A stretch of 5,301 nt of DNA from contig JAZUNS010000132.1 in NCBI GenBank assembly GCA_045604285.1, positions 1-5,301 of the forward strand, written 5' to 3'. This DNA comes from SIG636 sp045604285 (GTDB lineage Bacteria > Bacillota > Clostridia > Oscillospirales > CAG-382). Below are positions 1 to 3,802 of this stretch, in pieces; the stretch's first letter is position 1, and the number at the start of each line of letters is the position of its first letter. A model generated the notes under the pieces. It saw nothing but the letters and a program-made list of their open reading frames with translations, had not been told where the DNA came from and did no database searches. Both the position numbers and the translations under genes were made by a program.

Positions 1-131
1 AATTTATCGTAATTTTTCGTTCAAAACGAACCTCGGCTCACAGTACTTTTGTACAGTTTTCGCCTCGGTTCGTTTCGTCTGCACTCTTTCTCAGCACTCT
101 GCCAAGCTGATTACAGGGTTTACATATCTTA
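1..131. repeat. Non-coding left flank with interrupted inverted repeat and short direct repeat
   Basis: No convincing gene lies here. The arms AAACGAACC (24-32) and GGTTCGTTT (67-75) are exact reverse complements of 9 bases. Between them sits a smaller inverted repeat, GTAC-TTTT-GTAC (43-54), so the stretch could fold as a stem with an inner hairpin. CCTCGG occurs twice (31-36 and 63-68), and GCACTCT occurs twice 13 bases apart (81-87 and 94-100). The region lies just downstream of the minus-strand MBL gene, so it might contribute to 3' end formation. However, no clear U-tract follows the stem on either strand, so it is not called a terminator. It may instead be a dispersed intergenic repeat, which a genome-wide copy count would decide. 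Confidence 0.5.
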
Positions 132-1184
132 TCACGTATTACAGTTGTCGCATTTTTTCGTGTATCCTTCTGCCTCGGCGGCTTCCACAGAGCTAAAGTA
201 CACTCTGTTTCTTTCTGCGGGCAAAGACGTGCAGCTTTCGCTGTGCAGAACCTTGCTTATTTTGTTGCCGATATATATGGTTTTTGTCGTGCTTTCCTCG
301 GCTTCCGGTGCGCTTATTCCGTTGTCAAAGCTTAGGCTTTGACCGTCGCTGTAGCAAGTAATATCCCCCAGCTCGTCCGTGCGTAAAACCGTAACGTCGG
401 CATTTTCAAGTCTGCTCATTACCACGTCGTGGGGGTGACCGTAGTCGTTGTCCTTGCCTACCGAGATAATTCCGTAGGTTGGCATAACCTCTCTTAAAAA
501 GCTGTAGGAGGTAGAGGTACTGCTGCCGTGATGCCCCACCTTTAATAAATCTGCAGAAAGCTTGCAGCCTGCATCTATCATGGCTTGCTCACTGTCCCGC
601 TCGGCGTCTGCAGTAAACAAAAACGATGTATCGCCGTATTCTATCTTTAAAACAATAGATGTGTTGTTGGCATCCTCGTAGTTTAACCGAGGTGCAAGCA
701 CCGTAAAGGTACTGCTGCCCAAGCTGTATTTTTTGTCAAGTTCGGGCATAGTCAAAGCCAATCCCTGCTTATCCGCAGCATTTTTAAAGCTGTTGAAGGC
801 TGTGGTATCATACTCCGCAACAGGGCAAAAAACCTCGTTGACCTTGCAAGCGTTGAAGGCTGCAGGCAACCCGCCGATATGGTCCTCGTGGGCGTGGGTG
901 CCTATAACGTATTCAAGCGTGGCTATGCCCTTAGCGGTCAAAAAGCTGTATATGCGGCTGCTGTCCTCAACGTTGCCGCCGTCTATAAGCATATATTCGC
1001 CGTCGCACGCCACCAACGCAGCATCTGCCTGCCCCACGTCGATAAAGGTTATGTAAAACCCTTGGCAGCTTTGGTGGTCATCCTCTAACCTGTGGAAAGG
1101 TTCGTCAGATATATCGGTAATCCCAAAAAACAAGCCTATAAATGATATGCAAAGCGTAAGGAATGCCAATAAAGCTTTTTTCAC
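132..1184 (-). CDS. Exported ComEC/Rec2-like MBL-fold hydrolase with C-terminal Ada-like zinc-binding module
   Basis: A 350-residue protein starting at GTG (1184-1182), with GGAGGC six bases upstream. Residues 1-22 form a Lys-Lys plus hydrophobic segment, a signal peptide or membrane anchor, so the rest should lie outside the membrane. The metallo-beta-lactamase fold follows. Visible motifs are FIDVGQADA (47-55), LIDGG (66-70), the metal-binding THAHEDHIGG (96-105), TADAE (191-195), HHGSS (218-222), SVGKDNDYGHP (241-251). This is the ComEC C-terminal hydrolase pattern without the competence-channel membrane domain. After an acidic linker (about 290-300), residues 303-349 match the small Ada-like metal-binding module often found at the end of secreted clostridial MBL and nuclease-like proteins: YIGN (304-307), His314, Cys318, RVYF (327-330), Cys345, Cys348. 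All expected metal ligands are present. The substrate is unknown. Extracellular DNA or another phosphodiester is plausible by family, but this is inference. It is divergent from the lipoprotein operon and has its own promoter. Confidence 0.9.
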   Translation of the reverse strand: MKKALLAFLTLCISFIGLFFGITDISDEPFHRLEDDHQSCQGFYITFIDVGQADAALVACDGEYMLIDGGNVEDSSRIYSFLTAKGIATLEYVIGTHAHEDHIGGLPAAFNACKVNEVFCPVAEYDTTAFNSFKNAADKQGLALTMPELDKKYSLGSSTFTVLAPRLNYEDANNTSIVLKIEYGDTSFLFTADAERDSEQAMIDAGCKLSADLLKVGHHGSSTSTSYSFLREVMPTYGIISVGKDNDYGHPHDVVMSRLENADVTVLRTDELGDITCYSDGQSLSFDNGISAPEAEESTTKTIYIGNKISKVLHSESCTSLPAERNRVYFSSVEAAEAEGYTKKCDNCNT

Positions 1185-1190
1185 CGCATA

Positions 1191-1196
1191 GCCTCC
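1191..1196 (-). promoter_or_regulatory. Ribosome binding site of the MBL-fold gene
   Basis: On the minus strand this reads GGAGGC, six bases before the GTG start at 1184. It supports GTG as the start. An ATG also lies in between (1189-1187), but it is only one base from the Shine-Dalgarno and is followed by CGG TGA, so it is not a usable start. Confidence 0.8.
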
Positions 1197-1217
1197 AAAA
1201 AAACATCTAATAAATAT

Positions 1218-1246
1218 ATTTTACATCTATGTATGAATTTTTGCAA
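1218..1246 (-). promoter_or_regulatory. Predicted sigma-A promoter for the MBL-fold gene
   Basis: On the minus strand TTGCAA (1246-1241) is followed, after exactly 17 bases, by TAAAAT (1223-1218). Each hexamer differs from consensus at a single position or two. The expected transcript start near 1211 gives a leader of about 27 bases before the GTG start. The A-rich minus-strand sequence just upstream (about 1251-1274) could act as an UP-like element. Confidence 0.65.
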
Positions 1247-1274
1247 GTAGGAATATATTGTTTTTTTGTTTTTC

Positions 1275-1303
1275 TTGACAACGCTTAAACCGTGTATTAT
1301 AAT
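1275..1303 (+). promoter_or_regulatory. Consensus sigma-A promoter of the lipoprotein-SLOG-kinase operon
   Basis: A perfect TTGACA (1275-1280) and a perfect TATAAT (1298-1303) are separated by the ideal 17 bases. A T-rich tract (about 1259-1275) precedes the -35 box. Transcription should begin near 1310, giving a leader of about 30 bases. Such an exact match suggests strong basal transcription unless a repressor acts here. There is no room in the leader for a riboswitch or attenuator. Confidence 0.85.
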
Positions 1304-1340
1304 AACTTGTAAGTGTAGTATTTAGGGGGAGAGGGTTGTT

Positions 1341-2051
1341 ATGATAAAGCGCCTTGTGTTTGCAACGCTGGCATTGCTTGCCGTTGTGTTTTGCGGCTGT
1401 GAGGCTGAGCAGGTGACAGAAACAGACTCTTCCGTTGAAAGTACAGAAGAATACGGCGGCGCTGTATATACCGCAAGGACCGAGTGCGAAGGCGGCTATA
1501 TCCTGCGGGATTATACCGCTTACGGCCTGCTGCTGGAGGAGCGCACCTACGGCAACAACGGTATATTAAAGGTTCAAAGCGTTTACGGTGCTGACGGTCA
1601 CATTACAAAACAGACAAACTACAACACCAAGGGTGAGGTAGATACCGAAACCCTATATACCGTTGAAGGCTACGGCATAATTGCCGAAACAAAGGACAAA
1701 AACGGTAATTTTAAAAGCAAAACCAGGTCTGAATATAACGAAAACGATTTGTTAAAATACTATGCCCAATACGATGGGGAAAATAAGCTTATAGAAGATA
1801 CAAACTGCATTTATGACAGCAACGGCACCTGTATACGCATTGAAAAGTGTGAGTATTTTGAGTCGTTCCCCATAATAATGGTCAACCGCAGTTTTGATTC
1901 CGTAAGCGGTGATCTTTTGCGTGAAGAGATAATTCAATACACCGAAGACAAGGTTTTTGAGCTTCACGAGGTTTACGAGTACGGCGAGGATACCATAACC
2001 CTTGTTGAAAAGTATGACGAGGCAGGCAACCCTCTGCCTATAGAAGGGTAG
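1341..2051 (+). CDS. Lipoprotein with tandem Tyr/Asp-Gly (YD/MORN-like) repeats, first copy
   Basis: A 236-residue predicted surface lipoprotein. The ATG follows a G-rich Shine-Dalgarno (GGGGGAGAGGG, about 1325-1335). Residues 1-19 are a signal peptide ending FCG-Cys20, a slightly unorthodox lipobox (Phe at -3, Cys at -2), so Cys20 is the likely lipidated residue. An acidic, Ser/Thr/Glu-rich linker follows (21-38). The body is a run of short units of the form aromatic-x-x-x-Gly or -Asn followed by a beta-strand-like stretch. Anchors fall near Tyr70, Tyr82, Tyr94, Tyr106, Lys118, Tyr132, Tyr144 and Tyr158, so units are 12-14 residues long; the pattern is weaker towards the C-terminus, ending YDEAG (225-229). 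This resembles RHS/YD-type or MORN-2 (YwqK-type) beta repeats. No catalytic motif is visible. Possible roles are binding surface glycans or proteins, but that is inference. It is the first gene of the operon; the next lipoprotein starts 9 bases after its stop and looks like a diverged duplicate. Confidence 0.85.
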   Translation: MIKRLVFATLALLAVVFCGCEAEQVTETDSSVESTEEYGGAVYTARTECEGGYILRDYTAYGLLLEERTYGNNGILKVQSVYGADGHITKQTNYNTKGEVDTETLYTVEGYGIIAETKDKNGNFKSKTRSEYNENDLLKYYAQYDGENKLIEDTNCIYDSNGTCIRIEKCEYFESFPIIMVNRSFDSVSGDLLREEIIQYTEDKVFELHEVYEYGEDTITLVEKYDEAGNPLPIEG

Positions 2052-2055
2052 GTGG
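2050..2055 (+). promoter_or_regulatory. Ribosome binding site fixing the GTG start of the second lipoprotein
   Basis: AGGTGG overlaps the stop codon of the first lipoprotein and lies five bases before GTG at 2061. An in-frame GTG at 2052 would add three residues, but it sits inside this Shine-Dalgarno and has only GAAGGG at three bases before it, so 2061 is preferred. Confidence 0.7.
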
Positions 2056-2060
2056 CGGCT

Positions 2061-2855
2061 GTGAAGAAGGCTTTTATAATATTTGCCACGCTGTTGCTTT
2101 TATGTCTCGGCGCTTGCGGCGGTAACGATGCGGATGTAACAAGCGCACCCGATCAAAGCAAGGTTAAGGCAAACGGATATTTCGGTACGGACGGACAGCG
2201 TCATTTTATCAGCCGCGATAAAGAAGGGCGCATTATATCCCGTATGTGCCACGCTGAGGATAACTCTTTGCTTTATACGGTAATTATTTCCTACGAAGCA
2301 GACGGTACTTATATAAGAGAGTATGACGGGGAAAACGTCCTCGTTTCCGAAAGCTTTTGTACCGAGGCAGCCGGCACGGTTTACAGCCAAACCTATAAGG
2401 GTGCGGAAAAGACCAAATACACTTACGGCAAAAACGGTGCGATTACCGCAAAAACGGTTTACAAAAACGATATCCCCGTGTTAAACACGGTGTTTGACGA
2501 AAGCGGCAAGCAAATAAAAAGCATATCCTACGACGTTAAGGGTGAGGTAAGCACTTACAAAACCTACAGCTATAACGATGCAGGCCGCAACGTTCGTACG
2601 GATATATATAACGGCAAGGATGCGCTTATAAGCTCGGTGGTTTACGAGTATAACGATAAGGGCTATTACAGCTCCGTTACCACCTCTGACGGAGAGGGGC
2701 TCACCACCGACCGTACCGTTTATGAGTATGACGAAAACGGCAGACAGACCGGCGAGCTTAAGTATAAATATCAAAACGGTAAGGCTGTAAGCTACGAAAA
2801 ATGGGTTATAGATTCAAACGGCAAGCGCAGCCTTGAGGGTACCTATGACGCTTAG
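2061..2855 (+). CDS. Lipoprotein with tandem Tyr/Asp-Gly (YD/MORN-like) repeats, second copy
   Basis: A 264-residue lipoprotein when started at GTG 2061. Residues 1-18 are a classic lipoprotein signal peptide (MKK, then hydrophobic) with lipobox LGA-Cys19. A short polar linker (20-38) leads into a repeat array that fills the rest of the protein. Units begin with Tyr, Phe or another residue, then x-x-x-Gly: YFGTDG (40-45), DKEG (53-56), YEADG (78-82), YGKNG (122-126), FDESG (145-149), YDVKG (157-161), YNDAG (171-175), YNGKD (183-187), YNDKG (197-201), YDENG (223-227), DSNG (251-254). In the second half spacing is 12, 14, 12, 14, 12, 14, 14 and 14 residues, which suggests a regular beta-hairpin stack. 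It shares layout, and the motif KGEV, with the preceding lipoprotein, so the two are probably tandem paralogues. YD repeats in RHS proteins form shells and carbohydrate-binding surfaces, but no toxin or protease domain is present here. The function is unknown. Its end overlaps the SLOG gene by 11 bases. Confidence 0.87.
   Translation: MKKAFIIFATLLLLCLGACGGNDADVTSAPDQSKVKANGYFGTDGQRHFISRDKEGRIISRMCHAEDNSLLYTVIISYEADGTYIREYDGENVLVSESFCTEAAGTVYSQTYKGAEKTKYTYGKNGAITAKTVYKNDIPVLNTVFDESGKQIKSISYDVKGEVSTYKTYSYNDAGRNVRTDIYNGKDALISSVVYEYNDKGYYSSVTTSDGEGLTTDRTVYEYDENGRQTGELKYKYQNGKAVSYEKWVIDSNGKRSLEGTYDA
2835..2840 (+). promoter_or_regulatory. Ribosome binding site of the SLOG gene, inside the upstream coding sequence
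   Basis: GAGGGT lies four bases before ATG 2845 and inside the last codons of the second lipoprotein. It favours ATG 2845 over the in-frame TTG at 2833, which overlaps this site. The position implies translation coupled to the upstream gene. Confidence 0.65.
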
Positions 2856-3339
2856 CAGTTTTGAGGCACGCTACGAGGTAAGCCAGCGCTGTTGCTTTAC
2901 GGGCCATCGTTCTATCCCCAAAGCCGAGCTTGCCGAGCTTAAGCAAAAGCTTTTGGCAGAGATTGAAAATCTAATAAACCGCGGTGTGGTCGCCTTTATA
3001 TCAGGCGGCGCCCTGGGCTTTGATACCATGGCGGCGCTGTCGGTTTTAGAGCTAAAAAGTAAGTATCCGTTTATAAGGCTTGTAATGGCGCTCCCTTGCA
3101 TAAGCCAGCCCGATAGATGGAGCGATAAAGACAGGGCGGTATACAATGACCTTCTCAACAGGGCAGATGTTGTGCATTATGTAAACCAAACCTATGAGGA
3201 GTCCTGTATGTTTCGCCGTAACGATTACATGGTGAATTTTGCAGGCGTTTGCGTGTGCTATTTGCGGCACGACCACGGCGGAACCGCATATACCGTTGGT
3301 TATGCCAAACGTCTTGGAAGGGAGCTGATAAAGCTGTGA
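2845..3339 (+). CDS. SLOG-fold protein of the YpsA/DUF1273 family
   Basis: A 164-residue cytoplasmic protein with no signal peptide, close to the usual length of the family. Recognisable signatures in order: CCFTGHR (16-22), the glycine-rich FISGGALGFD (51-60), ALP (82-84), DRW followed by DRAVY (90-92 and 96-100), RADVVHYV (106-113), CMFRRNDYMV (121-130), GGTAYTVGYAKRLG (145-158). These are the conserved blocks of YpsA-like proteins in the SLOG (SMF/DprA-LOG) superfamily, a Rossmann-like fold that binds nucleotides or nucleotide-derived ligands. In Bacillus YpsA has been linked to cell division and oxidative stress; whether that applies here is unknown. The start ATG 2845 is chosen from its Shine-Dalgarno; it overlaps the upstream gene by 11 bases. 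A 9-base tandem duplication (2923-2940) encodes Ala-Glu-Leu twice in the first helix. The stop codon overlaps the next gene's start, so the two are probably translated together. Confidence 0.88.
   Translation: MTLSSFEARYEVSQRCCFTGHRSIPKAELAELKQKLLAEIENLINRGVVAFISGGALGFDTMAALSVLELKSKYPFIRLVMALPCISQPDRWSDKDRAVYNDLLNRADVVHYVNQTYEESCMFRRNDYMVNFAGVCVCYLRHDHGGTAYTVGYAKRLGRELIKL
3318..3324 (+). promoter_or_regulatory. Ribosome binding site of the P-loop kinase-like gene
   Basis: AAGGGAG lies inside the end of the SLOG gene, 11 bases before GTG 3336. The spacing is longer than ideal, but the GTGA start-stop overlap would also allow re-initiation by ribosomes that have just finished the SLOG gene. 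Confidence 0.5.
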
Positions 3340-3761
3340 GCGTATTTATTATGCGTGGCAGAATAGGGTCGGGAAAAACTTACCGTGCCAAGGCTATCTG
3401 CGCTGAGACGGGCGCCCAGCTTTTAAGCGTTGACGATTTGACCGATAAGCTTTTTGGCGGCGAATGCCCCGGAAGAGAGAAGCTTGTGGCAACCGAAGCA
3501 GCAATTATTTCGTATTTTCTCATGCTTGCGGCAGAGAACGAAAAAATTGGCAGAAGTACGGTTATCGACCACGGCTTTTGGCTTAAGGCAGAGCTGAAAA
3601 CGGCAGCGGATTTCCTCACGGCTCGCTCAATCCCCTACAGGGTTGAGGATTGCTTTGCGGATTTTGATACAAGATTAACAAGAGTTAACGGCAGGGAACA
3701 CGGCAAGCACTTTGATAAGCAAAAGCTTGCGTTTCTTGACAGCTTTTTTGAAGAAGATTAA
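3336..3761 (+). CDS. Small P-loop NTPase of AAA_33/zeta-toxin-like kinase type
   Basis: A 141-residue protein when started at GTG 3336, whose GTGA overlaps the TGA stop of the SLOG gene. An upstream in-frame start at 3249 would add 29 residues from the middle of the SLOG gene and has no family support. The first strand (2-7) leads straight into a complete Walker A motif, GRIGSGKT (8-15). It is followed by LLSVDD (29-34), typical of the substrate or base-binding acidic pair in AAA_33 kinases, VIDHGFW (77-83, Walker B-like strand and turn), then an Arg-containing lid, DTRLTRVNGR (111-120), with Arg113, Arg117 and Arg120. This layout matches small-molecule or nucleotide kinases related to chloramphenicol phosphotransferase, polynucleotide kinase and zeta toxin. 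The phosphoryl acceptor cannot be read from the sequence. It is short but looks complete: all core motifs are present and it ends cleanly at TAA. No antitoxin-like partner is seen, so a toxin role is not supported. It is the last gene of the tight operon. Confidence 0.83.
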   Translation: MSVFIMRGRIGSGKTYRAKAICAETGAQLLSVDDLTDKLFGGECPGREKLVATEAAIISYFLMLAAENEKIGRSTVIDHGFWLKAELKTAADFLTARSIPYRVEDCFADFDTRLTRVNGREHGKHFDKQKLAFLDSFFEED

Positions 3762-3764
3762 TTT
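3736..3764 (+). promoter_or_regulatory. Weak candidate promoter for the dockerin protein gene
   Basis: TTGACA (3736-3741) lies within the last codons of the kinase gene, with a 17-base gap to TAATTT (3759-3764), which matches the -10 consensus at only three positions. ATTAAT (3757-3762) fits better but is 15 bases away. The downstream gene is of a different kind from the operon, so its own promoter would make sense, but read-through is equally possible. There is no terminator hairpin in the 41-base gap (3762-3802). Confidence 0.25.
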
Positions 3765-3790
3765 TAACGACAGAATCAAAGATATACCGA

Positions 3791-3795
3791 AAGGA
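3791..3795 (+). promoter_or_regulatory. Ribosome binding site of the dockerin protein gene
   Basis: AAGGA lies seven bases before ATG 3803. It fixes the start of the secreted protein exactly at its signal peptide. Confidence 0.75.
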
Positions 3796-3802
3796 AACAA
3801 CA

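Noticed and set aside
49..342. Plus-strand open frame of 97 codons overlapping the 3' end of the MBL-fold gene
   Set aside because: It lies mostly antisense to a gene with clear family motifs, has no ribosome binding site and its product has no recognisable features.
733..1088. Two plus-strand open frames antisense to the MBL-fold gene
   Set aside because: They mirror the conserved metal-binding coding region on the other strand, with no start signals or protein-like motifs.
1187..1189. ATG just upstream of the MBL-fold gene GTG start, giving a two-codon minus-strand frame
   Set aside because: It is one base from the Shine-Dalgarno, too close for initiation, so a leader peptide is unlikely.
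2100..2774. Minus-strand open frames under the second lipoprotein
   Set aside because: The repetitive sense codons (Tyr, Asn, Gly, Lys) make stop-free antisense frames likely. The hydrophobic products are a by-product and no ribosome binding site is seen.
3249..3335. Extended start for the P-loop kinase-like gene inside the SLOG gene
   Set aside because: The extra 29 residues are an out-of-frame reading of conserved SLOG codons. GTG 3336 places the Walker A motif right after the first strand, as expected.
3336..3761. Zeta-toxin/antitoxin interpretation of the P-loop gene
   Set aside because: The fold class is similar, but no small antitoxin gene adjoins it; the neighbour is a SLOG protein of normal length.
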